A stretch of DNA of 64,000 nucleotides, from the NCBI RefSeq assembly GCF_025685545.1, contig NZ_JAGSYC010000025.1, positions 310,001 through 374,000 of the forward strand, read 5' to 3'. Of this stretch, positions 8,175-17,094 are shown piece after piece. The position numbers and the translations under genes are program-made. The notes below the pieces were generated by a model. The model did no database searches. It was not told the DNA's origin and saw nothing but the letters and a program-made list of their open reading frames with translations. Source of the stretch: Granulicella paludicola. GTDB lineage: Bacteria > Acidobacteriota > Terriglobia > Terriglobales > Acidobacteriaceae. Each line of letters opens with the position of its first letter. The first letter of the stretch is position 1.

Positions 8175-9686
8175 ATGAACAAATCCATGAAGTACCTATT
8201 CGTTGCGCTTGGGGCTGGTCTGCTGGTTTGCCAACCTGCCTTAAGTCAGGCTGTATCCCTTGACGAGGTCAAGATCGATTGGGCGAAGTCGGTGATGGTC
8301 TCGAAGTCGACGCCGACGTTGCAGGTGGTTGTAAATCCGGGTATTGCGCGTGGCGGGAAGTTGAACAAGCCAGCGTTTTCCGCGCTTCATTCGTTAGGGG
8401 CGGACTATGTGCGCTACGTGCCTTGGCTGCCCTATCCGAAACAGGCAGTGGCGGAGTTGAAAGAGCCCACTGATGGCAAGACGTCATGGGACTTCTCGCA
8501 CATAGACCCCACGCTCGATGACTTTATGAAGGCCACGGAAGGACATTCGGTCATTCTAAACTTCAGCACGATTCCCGCGTGGATGTATAAGACCGACAAG
8601 CCTGTCACCTACCCTGACGATCCCAATCAGGTCACATGGAACTACACGCAAGGCACGGACCTGCGTGACCCTTCCATGAAGGAGGTCGCCGATTACTATG
8701 CGCGCCTGCTGAGTTGGTACACAAAGGGGGGCTTTACAGATGAGTACGGCAAACACTGGGAGTCCGGCCACCACTACAAGATCGCGTACTGGGAATTGCT
8801 GAACGAGATCGATTTTGAGCACCACTGGAAGCCTTCGGAGTATGCGCGCTTCTATGACATCGTCTCGACGGCGATGCGGAAGGTCGACCCGGACCTAAAG
8901 TTCATGGCGATCGCGGAAGCTATTCCCGGAAACAATCCGGACATGTTTGAATACTTCCTAAACCCCGCCCATCATCAGGCAGGCATTCCGCTGGACTTCA
9001 TCACCTATCACTTTTACGCGACGCCGACGCCGGATCAGACGATCCACGAGTGGCAGTACACCTTCTTCGATCAAGCCAGCGGCTTTTTGAATACCGTTCG
9101 TTACATCGATGAGATCAAGAACCATTATTCGCCTTCAACCAAAAGCGATCTGGACGAGCTGGGTGTCATTCTTACGGAAGACGAAAAGGAGAACAGCCAT
9201 CCAGGTTACGTTGCCAAGCCGGAACCGGCAGCGTACTGGAACCTTGCCGGGGCTCTCTACGCTCATCTGTATATCGAGCTGTCCAAGCTGGGCATCGACG
9301 TTATCGGCGAGTCGCAACTGGTTGGGTATCCGTCACAGTTTCCCAGTGTGAGCATGATCAACTACAACACCGGCGCACCGAATGCTCGCTTTTGGGTGCT
9401 GAAGCTCCTGAAAGACAATCTCGGACCTGGCGATCAACTGGTCGAAACGGGCGTGTCGAACCCGGGAATTTCGGCGCAGGCGTACCAGACCAGCCACGGC
9501 AAAATGTTGCTGGTGCTCAACAAGCGTGAACGCGAACAGAAGATTTCTCTGCCTGCTGATGCCGAAGGAGCGAATGTCTCCTTTGTCGCTCCTTCGACAG
9601 GAGACCATGCTCCAGCCTCGTCCACTGTCGCCGAGCATAGTTTGATGTTGCAGCCATTCGAGGTCGCAATCGTTCGTTGGAAATAA
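8175..9686 (+). CDS. Glycoside hydrolase, GH39-like (beta-xylosidase / clan GH-A), secreted
   Basis: This is a 503-residue secreted glycosidase with a signal peptide (MKYLFVALGAGLLVC, cleavage near LSQA at about residue 26). AGGAG at 8165-8169 supports the ATG. The TIM-barrel shows the clan GH-A acid/base motif WELLNEIDF (E211), and E335 in VILTEDE is a candidate nucleophile. The C-terminal 100 residues (SAQAYQTSHGKMLLVLNKRE ... MLQPFEVAIVRW) form a beta-sandwich typical of GH39 enzymes. Known GH39 members release xylose or iduronate, and some are arabino-active. Next to a pectinase, arabinanases and an arabinose-isomerase-like gene, a role in trimming pectin side chains is likely but unproven. 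About 200 bp without a clear gene separates it from the next CDS. Confidence 0.82.
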   Translation: MNKSMKYLFVALGAGLLVCQPALSQAVSLDEVKIDWAKSVMVSKSTPTLQVVVNPGIARGGKLNKPAFSALHSLGADYVRYVPWLPYPKQAVAELKEPTDGKTSWDFSHIDPTLDDFMKATEGHSVILNFSTIPAWMYKTDKPVTYPDDPNQVTWNYTQGTDLRDPSMKEVADYYARLLSWYTKGGFTDEYGKHWESGHHYKIAYWELLNEIDFEHHWKPSEYARFYDIVSTAMRKVDPDLKFMAIAEAIPGNNPDMFEYFLNPAHHQAGIPLDFITYHFYATPTPDQTIHEWQYTFFDQASGFLNTVRYIDEIKNHYSPSTKSDLDELGVILTEDEKENSHPGYVAKPEPAAYWNLAGALYAHLYIELSKLGIDVIGESQLVGYPSQFPSVSMINYNTGAPNARFWVLKLLKDNLGPGDQLVETGVSNPGISAQAYQTSHGKMLLVLNKREREQKISLPADAEGANVSFVAPSTGDHAPASSTVAEHSLMLQPFEVAIVRWK

Positions 9687-9883
9687 GATAGCGGTCGCGT
9701 TTGAGTCAATCGTGAAAGATTGAGTGAATGCCATGCATTGCTTTCAAGGCTCTCCAGGTTTGTTGCTCTTTCAGACCGCACACCGAGAGACCCTTTGGCA
9801 GAGGGTATGAGACTGTTTGCGAACCTGTATCCACGCAGCTATGAGACTTTTAGGGACTTGGTCAACGCACAAGGAGAAGAACG

Positions 9884-11320
9884 ATGGATGCCAGATATAA
9901 GAGCTTGCGTGTTGGCTTGATTGGGCTGGGCCTCGAAGCATACTGGTCGCAGTTTGAAGGTTTGGAGGAGCGCCTGGAGGGCTATCTTTCCGAGGTAGAA
10001 GGAAAGATAAGCGATCCTGCTCGGACAATCGCCAACCTTGGCTTGGTGGACAGTCCGGCGAAAGCCATCGAGGCTGGACATGCATGCAGGAGAAGCGATA
10101 TCGACCTTCTGCTTGTGCATATAACGACGTATGCGCTGTCCTCGACCGTACTCCCCGTCATTCTGATGGCCAAAGTGCCGGTGATCCTGCTGAACATTCA
10201 GCCGACGGAGGCCATCGATTATGGCCGCTTCAACCGGATGAGTAACCGTACGGCGATGACCGGCGAGTGGCTTGCCTATTGCAGTTCATGTCCCGTGCCG
10301 GAGATCGCGAACGTGATGCGGCGTCTCGACATGCCGTTTCACCAGGTCACAGGCGTTTTGCACGACGATCCCCAATGCTGGCTGGAACTGGAGGGATGGT
10401 TGAAGGCCGCCGCAGTCGCGAAGGGACTAAGTCACAGCACGCTGGGATTGATGGGCAACTACTACAGCGGCATGCTCGATATCGCGACCGACCTTGCGCA
10501 AGTAAGCGGACGGTTCGGTATCAACATCGAGCAACTGGAGGTCGAGGAACTTTGCGCGATTCGCAGGGAAGTAGCCGAAGGCGACATCGCTGCGAAGATG
10601 CAAAGCTTCGCCAGCTTTTTCGCCATCAGCGACGACTGCACGGAGGAAGAATTGATCCGCGCAGCGCGGACGGCCGTTGCCCTAGATACGCTCGTTGCAC
10701 AGCATGACCTAGATCTAATGGCGTACTACCACAAGGGCACCGGCATCGCCGAGACTGAGGACGTGATGAGTTCGGTTATCCTTGGCACCTCAATGCTGAC
10801 CGGTCATGGCGTACCTGTTGCCGGTGAGTACGAGGTAAAGAACGCGATTGCGATGAAGATCATGGACCTGTTCGGAGCAGGAGGATCGTTTACGGAATAC
10901 TACGCCGTAGATTTTGCGTCGGATCTCGTTTTGATGGGACACGACGGGCCGGGCCACGTAAACATCGCTGAGGATAAGATTCAGGTGCGACCGCTGCAGG
11001 TTTATCACGGTAAGGTGGGCAACGGACTTTCGGTGGAGATGTCTGTGAAGCACGGGCCTGTAACGCTGCTTTCGATCGTTGAGAACAAACGCCGTGGATT
11101 TGCGCTGTTGGTCGCGCACGGAGAGAGCGTTCCGGGTGAAATTCTCGAAATAGGGAATACGAACAGTCGTTATAGCTTTCCTCTTGGAGCGCGAGGCTTC
11201 ATCGAGGCGTGGAACTCCCATGGTCCAGCGCACCATTGTGCTATCGGGGTTGAACATATTGGGCCGCGCCTGGAGATGCTGGCACGTTTGCTTGACCTTG
11301 ATTTTTTTCAGGTCTGCTGA
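9884..11320 (+). CDS. L-arabinose/L-fucose isomerase family protein
   Basis: This 478-residue cytoplasmic protein resembles the arabinose-isomerase fold and would interconvert an aldose and a ketose with a divalent metal. AAGGAGAAGAACG precedes the ATG. Family hallmarks are visible: GVPVAGEYEVKNA with E315, where AraA has its first metal-binding Glu; the GHDGPGH segment (H353, H358); and GPAHHCAIG (H450, H451), matching the C-terminal AraA motif AHHTVF. The N-terminal Rossmann-like part starts LRVGLIGLGLEAYW. Overall similarity to classical AraA is distant, so the substrate could be L-arabinose, L-fucose or another deoxy-sugar. No araB kinase or araD epimerase is present in the window. Confidence 0.75.
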   Translation: MDARYKSLRVGLIGLGLEAYWSQFEGLEERLEGYLSEVEGKISDPARTIANLGLVDSPAKAIEAGHACRRSDIDLLLVHITTYALSSTVLPVILMAKVPVILLNIQPTEAIDYGRFNRMSNRTAMTGEWLAYCSSCPVPEIANVMRRLDMPFHQVTGVLHDDPQCWLELEGWLKAAAVAKGLSHSTLGLMGNYYSGMLDIATDLAQVSGRFGINIEQLEVEELCAIRREVAEGDIAAKMQSFASFFAISDDCTEEELIRAARTAVALDTLVAQHDLDLMAYYHKGTGIAETEDVMSSVILGTSMLTGHGVPVAGEYEVKNAIAMKIMDLFGAGGSFTEYYAVDFASDLVLMGHDGPGHVNIAEDKIQVRPLQVYHGKVGNGLSVEMSVKHGPVTLLSIVENKRRGFALLVAHGESVPGEILEIGNTNSRYSFPLGARGFIEAWNSHGPAHHCAIGVEHIGPRLEMLARLLDLDFFQVC

Positions 11321-11387
11321 TGTTGGCGACGAGGGTGGTTTTCACCTCATCGATCAGCCGATGCCAACCCCATAAGCGGGACCGAAC

Positions 11388-11400
11388 TTTACCCAGTAAA
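11388..11400. promoter_or_regulatory. TTTAC-CCA-GTAAA dyad upstream of the stand-alone IclR HTH gene
   Basis: This 13-bp inverted repeat ends 26 bp before the ATG at 11427. Its right half read on the other strand is TTTACTGG, a word that recurs at 12107-12114 upstream of the next receptor. It is a candidate autoregulatory site. The arms are short and AT-rich, so chance is possible. Confidence 0.25.
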
Positions 11401-11426
11401 TCCGAGCCGACAGCGAAGGTGATGAG

Positions 11427-11708
11427 ATGAATCAATTGCATGTTCTTTCCAAACGACTAAACGCAACGACGAGAACAGAACGCGCCCGCAGACTGAACCC
11501 CGAAATTGATCGTGAGTATATCGTACCGATCTTAATCAAATCCGTAGCGATCCTTGAGCTTCTTCGGGATACGCCTCAAGGCTTGAAGATATGCCAGATA
11601 CACGCGCAAACAGGTATAGCGCTCTCTACCATCTATAGAATCGTTCGCACATTCGTTGTTTCAAACTATATTGAGCTGAACTGCGAAGGTTTTTACGTGG
11701 CCAAATAG
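11427..11708 (+). CDS. Stand-alone IclR-type helix-turn-helix protein
   Basis: This 93-residue protein consists almost only of an IclR winged helix: SVAILELLRDTPQGLKICQI, then IALSTIYRIVRTFVVSNYIEL with the recognition helix at about residues 64-80. IclR regulators are normally about 250 residues, and the effector domain is missing. The following 446 bp contain stop codons in the continuing frame and no recognisable remnant of that domain, so this looks like a genuine short gene and not an obvious truncation. It lies 106 bp after the isomerase gene and upstream of a TonB receptor, paralleling the IclR-HTH regulator next to the receptor at 4743. It may act as a ligand-independent or partner-dependent DNA-binding switch. 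Confidence 0.7.
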   Translation: MNQLHVLSKRLNATTRTERARRLNPEIDREYIVPILIKSVAILELLRDTPQGLKICQIHAQTGIALSTIYRIVRTFVVSNYIELNCEGFYVAK

Positions 11709-12169
11709 GTCTCGCAAGCTCTAAGACTTTGCGAAGTGTAGGAAGCGATCTCTTGCATTTTCTGCACTCTGGGAAGAAGCACAAGCCAGACAGCGCAAAG
11801 CTGGGGGCCTGACTCGTTTTCTTAGATGTCCTTGTATCGCGCCGGCCAGCAACTAGATGGCGTGGAGTTCTGCATACAGTGATCAGAACGCCAAGATTAC
11901 CCCCGTCACGCATAACGGTCAGACCGCGCTGCAAAAGCAAATGGATTAGAAACAGCTTGACACTGACATTGTGGGATCGCTATAAAAAGCGCGCCACAGA
12001 AACCTGTTTGCGGTTGCTTCAAGTTTGACAAGTTGAGAAAAGGTTTACTCGGCCGTTTTGGGTTGTACTCGGCCAATCCTTACATCTTTTGATCGTATAG
12101 AAAATGTTTACTGGAGTGGTTTGCCGTCGCGTGTGGCTGCGGCAAAGCTACTGAATGAGGAGATGTCGG
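11709..12169. other. 460-bp intergenic region upstream of the third TonB receptor
   Basis: No coding remnant is recognisable here in either strand. The distal 130 bp carry the repeat block described separately (12042-12074), a further TTTACTGG at 12107-12114, a TTGACA at 12025-12030 and a TATAGA at 12096-12101. These two hexamers are too far apart to be one promoter. The region probably holds the receptor promoter and operators. Confidence 0.5.
12042..12074 (+). promoter_or_regulatory. Tandem GGTT(G)TACTCGGCC repeat, candidate operator of the receptor gene
   Basis: TACTCGGCC occurs at 12046-12054 and again at 12066-12074, exactly 20 bp apart, which puts both on one face of the helix. Both copies are preceded by GGTT. 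A third, weaker TTTACTGG follows at 12107. Two in-phase direct repeats about 100 bp before a start suggest cooperative binding of a regulator, possibly the small IclR HTH protein. Confidence 0.4.
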
Positions 12170-15100
12170 ATGAATGTTCGGAGCAGGTTTGGGATTCGGT
12201 CGCTTGCAATGGTGGCACTGTTGACTCTCGGTTTTGCGATCGGTCACGCGCAGATCAACTCTGGTTCACTGGGCGGCACGGTGACCGATGTCACGGGCAG
12301 CGTCATCCCCAGCGCGCAACTGGTTGCGACCGAGACGGCATCGGGCACTGTTTACAAGACGACTTCGTCGTCCTCAGGCGGCTATGTGTTCACGTCCCTG
12401 CGTCCCGGTACCTATTCCGTCACCGTGACGGCCCCTGGATTTTCCGTCGCAAAGGTAACGGCGTTGCCGGTATATGTAACAACGCGCTCCTCGCATGACT
12501 TTGCGCTTGCGGTCGGTGGGGCGAACGACACAGTCACCGTCGATGCGGCGGGGCCGTCGCTCGAGACCGAGAGCTCTGATGTTGGCACAGTGTTGACCGA
12601 GGCGCAGGTGCAGGACCTGCCATCGGCTGCCGGCGGAGCTATCCGTTCACTGGCGGCGCTGACATTCCTGACGCCAGGTGCGGTTGGTCCGGGAACCAAC
12701 GGTGGCACATTATTCACAAAGATCGGCGGCGGCCAGACCTTCGGCAGCGACAACCTGATCGACGGTATCAGTACGCAGAGGTCAGAGAATGGCACGGAGT
12801 ACTTCGATCAGATGACGCCGTCCCTGGATGCGATTGGCGAGGTGCGTGTAGAGACGTTGACGCTGCCAACGTACCTGGGACGTACGACGGGCGGTATCTC
12901 GAACTTCAAGACCCGTTCAGGTACGAACACTTATCACGGCACGGTGTATGACTTCTTCAAGAATACGATCTTCGATGCGAATAGCTGGTTCAACAAGGGC
13001 AATGCAGCCCTCAACCAATTGACTCAGGATGCCGTCGGCTATCGTCGTCCTACCGATATGCACCAAGACTACGGTGCGACGCTGGGTGGGCCGCTTTCGA
13101 TTCCACACTTCTACAACGGTCGGGATAAATCGTTTTTCTTTTTCAGCTTCGAGCAGACGCCCAGCAACTTCGGCCATACCGTTCAATCGACGGTGCCGAC
13201 GCTGGCGCAGCGTGGTCTGGCCAATGGAAGCAATGGAGCGATTGGAGACTTTTCGTCGACGCTGGGAGCGGCGATTCCCGGTGTGACTAATCCCTGCACG
13301 GGCAATCCTGTGCTGGTTGGACAAATCTTCGACCCGACCACGACCCGGACCGTGGGTGGTGTGGAGTGCCGCACGCCGTTTACGAATAACCAGGTGCCAA
13401 TCGGTCGGAGCCAGATTGCGACCAAGGTATTGGCCTTGATCCCGCTGCCGAACTATGTAGGCGCGGGCACGACGAACTACCAGTACGTTACCAACGAGAA
13501 GGTGAACCAGGACGTCTACTCGCTGCGACTCGACCAGAGCTTCGGCACGCGGCATCACCTGTTCGGCTTCGCCAGTGCACGCGAAAACTACGATTCCGGT
13601 GTTGCCGACTTGCCGGGGCCAGCCAATAGCGGATCGCAGCTTCAGGACTTCTATGCCAAGCTAATCCGCGTCGGTTACGACTTTACGATTACGCCCCGCC
13701 TTGTGAACCAGATCACCTTCGGTGGCAACCGCATCAATAGCTTCAACAGTGCGCCAGCTTCGCTGCTTGGTGTGGACTACGATGCGCAGCTGGGAATTCC
13801 AAATACGCCTTCGGCGGGAACGACCTTCCCAACGTTCAACATTGGCGAAAACCTGCCGGGACTGGGAAGCGCGAACTTTGACGATAACGTCGACAACGCG
13901 CTGCTGGCGGATGACAACCTGAGCTGGAGCAAGGGCCGTCATAGCGTCCGCGTGGGTGGCACGTATCGGTGGCAGCAATTCAGCTATGAGAACAACGGGC
14001 CGGCCGCAGGCTATTTCAACTTCTCGCGCACCCAGACCGCCGGCACCAACGGTGGCACAGCAGAGCAGCAGAGCGGTAATGGCATTGCGAGCTTCCTGCT
14101 GGGCGCCCCCGCCTCTACGGGCCGCTCGCTGCAGGTTCACTTTCCACGCTGGATCTCGCATTATTATGCGGCCTATGCTCAGGATGACTGGAAGGTGCGC
14201 TCGAACCTGACGCTGAACCTGGGCTTCCGGTATTCGATAGACACGCCGCGGCATGAAGCTGAGGGTGATATCTCGGGCTTTGACCCGACGTTGCCAAACC
14301 CGTTGGCGAATGGCCTGCTGGGTGCGATCCGCTTCGGCGGTGTTGGCCCGGGCCGCGATGGCAATAAGAATGAACAGTTTGCCGATACGTACTACCACGC
14401 TTTTGAGCCGCGTGTAGGTTTTGCGTATTCGCCGGGCTGGCTGCATGACAGCTTTGTGCTTCGCGGTGCGTACACCATCATGTATGGCCCGCTGATCTAT
14501 GCGGACTACGGACAGGGCCTAAGCCAGGGCTTTACGACCAACACGCCGCCACAGACGAACGATCCCTACACGCCTTCGGGAGCACTCGATGCCGGGCCGC
14601 CAACGTTGTCGTTGACGCCAACGATTACCCCGTCTCTGAACGTAGGCGGTGGCGTCGACTACGTCGCCAAGACGGATGGACATCCAGCAACGGTGCAGAA
14701 CTGGACGCTCGAAACCGAACAGCAGCTGCTACCTGACCTCATTTTGACACTCGGCTATCTGGGCGAGCGCGGGACCCATCTGCGCTCCCTGGTGTACTGG
14801 GAGAACTCGTTGAACCCAGCCTACTTTGGATTGGGCAATACGCTCTATCAGCCACTACAGTCGGCCGCTGGTGTGGCTTCCGGTGTGCAGGCGCCGTTCG
14901 CCAACTTCTTCCAGATCACGAACGGCCAGGTTGGCCAAGCGTTGCTGCCGCATCCACAGTACGGGTATATCAACAACGACAGCTATCTGCAGAACCGCGG
15001 GCAGTCCACCTACAACGCAATGATCGTAAAGTTGGATCGCAAGTTCCGTAACGGCCTGAACGTGCTGCTCTCGTATACGTGGTCGAAGACTTTTACGGAT

Positions 15101-15823
15101 GCGGATTCGATCCAACCGTATTTCCAGGTGGTACAGAGCCAGGGCGGAACGCAGAATCCCTTCGACTTGAAGGCGGAGCGCGATGTCAGCACGGCGGATG
15201 TGCCGACCAATTTTGTGGCGAGCTATCTATACGAGCTGCCCATCGGAAAAGGCAAGAAGTTCCTGGGCAACAGCAACCGCATTGTGGACGCATTGATCGG
15301 TGGCTATCGCGTCGGCGGTGTCGACCGCTACCTGAGCGGACAACCGATCAGCTTTTTCGGCGCTCAGGGCATCCCGTACTTCGATGGCGGAGTACGGTAT
15401 CAGAAGGTCGTGGGCCAGGACTTCCAGACGCCTGCGGCGCATAGCGGCCACTACAACCCGCTGAGCTACATGTCGGTAGGCACGGCAGGAAATAATTCAA
15501 CAAGCTTTTTCAATCGCGGCGCCTTCGTCGACTTGAACGATGCGGCGCACCGCGGCAGCGGAACGTACCGGCTCGGCGATATGCCACGGAATGCAGCCAA
15601 CTCGCGCACACCTGCTTACTTCAACGAAGATGCGAACATCAACAAGCACATTCCGATCCATGGAGAGATCTCGGCGGACCTGCGGCTGGAGGCATTCAAT
15701 GTCTTCAACCGGCATGGTTTTAGCAAGCCGGACTCAGGTGTGGCGGATATCAACTTCGGACAAATTACGGGCTTGAATGACGCGCCACGCAGCATGCAGG
15801 TTGTGCTGAAGATCCGGTACTAG
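12170..15823 (+). CDS. TonB-dependent receptor, Oar-like, full length
   Basis: This 1217-residue outer-membrane receptor could also be read from an ATG at 12155. GAGGAG at 12157-12162 lies 7 nt before the ATG at 12170, and starting there gives a clean signal peptide (MNVRSRFGIRSLAMVALLTL, cleavage near GHAQ), so 12170 is preferred. A carboxypeptidase-regulatory-like domain follows (about 30-110: GGTVTDVTGSVIPSAQLV), then the plug (about 120-260, ALTFLTPGAVG) and the barrel, with NLTLNLGFRYS and LRLEAFNVFNRHGF late in the sequence. It ends in an aromatic residue (LKIRY). It is followed after 42 bp by two GH43 arabinanase genes on the same strand, so an arabino-oligosaccharide ligand is the best guess. 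Confidence 0.92.
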   Translation: MNVRSRFGIRSLAMVALLTLGFAIGHAQINSGSLGGTVTDVTGSVIPSAQLVATETASGTVYKTTSSSSGGYVFTSLRPGTYSVTVTAPGFSVAKVTALPVYVTTRSSHDFALAVGGANDTVTVDAAGPSLETESSDVGTVLTEAQVQDLPSAAGGAIRSLAALTFLTPGAVGPGTNGGTLFTKIGGGQTFGSDNLIDGISTQRSENGTEYFDQMTPSLDAIGEVRVETLTLPTYLGRTTGGISNFKTRSGTNTYHGTVYDFFKNTIFDANSWFNKGNAALNQLTQDAVGYRRPTDMHQDYGATLGGPLSIPHFYNGRDKSFFFFSFEQTPSNFGHTVQSTVPTLAQRGLANGSNGAIGDFSSTLGAAIPGVTNPCTGNPVLVGQIFDPTTTRTVGGVECRTPFTNNQVPIGRSQIATKVLALIPLPNYVGAGTTNYQYVTNEKVNQDVYSLRLDQSFGTRHHLFGFASARENYDSGVADLPGPANSGSQLQDFYAKLIRVGYDFTITPRLVNQITFGGNRINSFNSAPASLLGVDYDAQLGIPNTPSAGTTFPTFNIGENLPGLGSANFDDNVDNALLADDNLSWSKGRHSVRVGGTYRWQQFSYENNGPAAGYFNFSRTQTAGTNGGTAEQQSGNGIASFLLGAPASTGRSLQVHFPRWISHYYAAYAQDDWKVRSNLTLNLGFRYSIDTPRHEAEGDISGFDPTLPNPLANGLLGAIRFGGVGPGRDGNKNEQFADTYYHAFEPRVGFAYSPGWLHDSFVLRGAYTIMYGPLIYADYGQGLSQGFTTNTPPQTNDPYTPSGALDAGPPTLSLTPTITPSLNVGGGVDYVAKTDGHPATVQNWTLETEQQLLPDLILTLGYLGERGTHLRSLVYWENSLNPAYFGLGNTLYQPLQSAAGVASGVQAPFANFFQITNGQVGQALLPHPQYGYINNDSYLQNRGQSTYNAMIVKLDRKFRNGLNVLLSYTWSKTFTDADSIQPYFQVVQSQGGTQNPFDLKAERDVSTADVPTNFVASYLYELPIGKGKKFLGNSNRIVDALIGGYRVGGVDRYLSGQPISFFGAQGIPYFDGGVRYQKVVGQDFQTPAAHSGHYNPLSYMSVGTAGNNSTSFFNRGAFVDLNDAAHRGSGTYRLGDMPRNAANSRTPAYFNEDANINKHIPIHGEISADLRLEAFNVFNRHGFSKPDSGVADINFGQITGLNDAPRSMQVVLKIRY

Positions 15824-15865
15824 CTAAATCAGCTTCCGCTTTATCCACGCTTCATGGGAGACACG

Positions 15866-17008
15866 ATGAATCTTCGTTCCACGATGAGCTTGACGGTTGC
15901 GACGCTCCTTCTCAGCGCTGTGGCCGTGGCGCAGAGCACGCTGCCGCAGGCGCTGCGACTCTCGGGCGCGTTCGGTGGAACGCATGACCCCTCGATCGCA
16001 TTCGATCATGGAACGTACTACGTGTTTGCGACAGGTGCGGCCTATCCCGCACGTCCTGAGGGAGCAGCACCGCCGTCGCCCGACGATGCGAAGGCACCGC
16101 CACCGGCACCGATTGGGCAGTTTCCGATCCGCTGCTCAAAAGACCTGCACCACTGGACACGCTGCGGCGCGGTCTTTCCGGCGATCCCCGAATGGATTCA
16201 GCAGGCGAGTCCGAAGACGCGTGAGCTTTGGGCTCCAGACATCAGCTACTTCGATGGGCTGTACCACCTGTACTATGCATTCTCGGTTTTTGGGAAGAAT
16301 ACCTCCGGCATTGCGCTGGCAACCAACGAAACGCTGGACCCCGCCAGTCCGAAGTACAAATGGTTGGACCGAGGTCTGGTCATTCGATCCTATGAAAAGG
16401 ACGACTTCAACGCGATCGATCCAAACCTGGTGCTGGATGCGAAGGGACAGGCGTGGCTTTCGCTAGGCAGTTTCTGGTCGGGAATCAAGATGATCCACCT
16501 GGATCGCGCGACGGGGCTGCAGTCGAAGACGGACGCGAAGATTTACCCGTTAGCCTCGCGCCATGCTCCATCCGTTGCCGTGCGAAACCCGGATCTGCCG
16601 CCGGATTCGGAGGCCATTGAGGCTCCGTTCATCTTCCTGCATGGCGGCTTTTACTACCTGACCGTGTCCTGGGATCTCTGCTGCCGCGGAACGAAGAGCA
16701 CGTATCGCACCATGGTGGGCCGCTCGAAGGATGTGACCGGGCCATACGTCGATCGTGATGGAAAACCGATGATGCTTGATGGCGGTACGCCGCTGCTCAT
16801 TGCGAACGCTACGTGGCTCGGACCGGGCGGCGCTTCGGTGCTGCGTACGCCGGACGGCAAGCCAGCGGAAGATCTACTGGTGTTCCACGCATATAGCGCG
16901 AAGGATGGGCATCCAGCGATGCAGATATCCACGATTGCGTGGAAGGATGGTTGGCCGCAGGTTGCGCTGGAAGGCGATGGTAGCCCATTGCTTGAGGCGG
17001 GGCCTTAG
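15866..17008 (+). CDS. GH43 arabinan endo-1,5-alpha-L-arabinosidase
   Basis: This is a 380-residue secreted five-bladed beta-propeller. GGGAG at 15856-15860 supports the ATG at 15866 over the one at 15854. The signal peptide ends near VAVAQ (about residue 23). All three GH43 catalytic acids are visible: D41 in THDPSI (base), D185 in NAIDPNL (pKa modulator) and E252 in EAIEAPF (acid). The arabinanase-type ELWAPDISYFDGLYHLYY and FHAYS (metal-binding His) are present. A proline/alanine-rich insert near residues 64-88 (PPSPDDAKAPPPAP) is unusual and forms an exposed loop. It probably cuts alpha-1,5-arabinan in the periplasm or outside the cell, with the paralogue that follows. Confidence 0.88.
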   Translation: MNLRSTMSLTVATLLLSAVAVAQSTLPQALRLSGAFGGTHDPSIAFDHGTYYVFATGAAYPARPEGAAPPSPDDAKAPPPAPIGQFPIRCSKDLHHWTRCGAVFPAIPEWIQQASPKTRELWAPDISYFDGLYHLYYAFSVFGKNTSGIALATNETLDPASPKYKWLDRGLVIRSYEKDDFNAIDPNLVLDAKGQAWLSLGSFWSGIKMIHLDRATGLQSKTDAKIYPLASRHAPSVAVRNPDLPPDSEAIEAPFIFLHGGFYYLTVSWDLCCRGTKSTYRTMVGRSKDVTGPYVDRDGKPMMLDGGTPLLIANATWLGPGGASVLRTPDGKPAEDLLVFHAYSAKDGHPAMQISTIAWKDGWPQVALEGDGSPLLEAGP

Positions 17009-17094
17009 GTTTGTGACGTTTGAGCGCAGATCGTACGCGATTGTCGGCGCGTTATCGTAATTGTCTTTCTCGTGTTGGTTCAGGAGTCTGTCCT

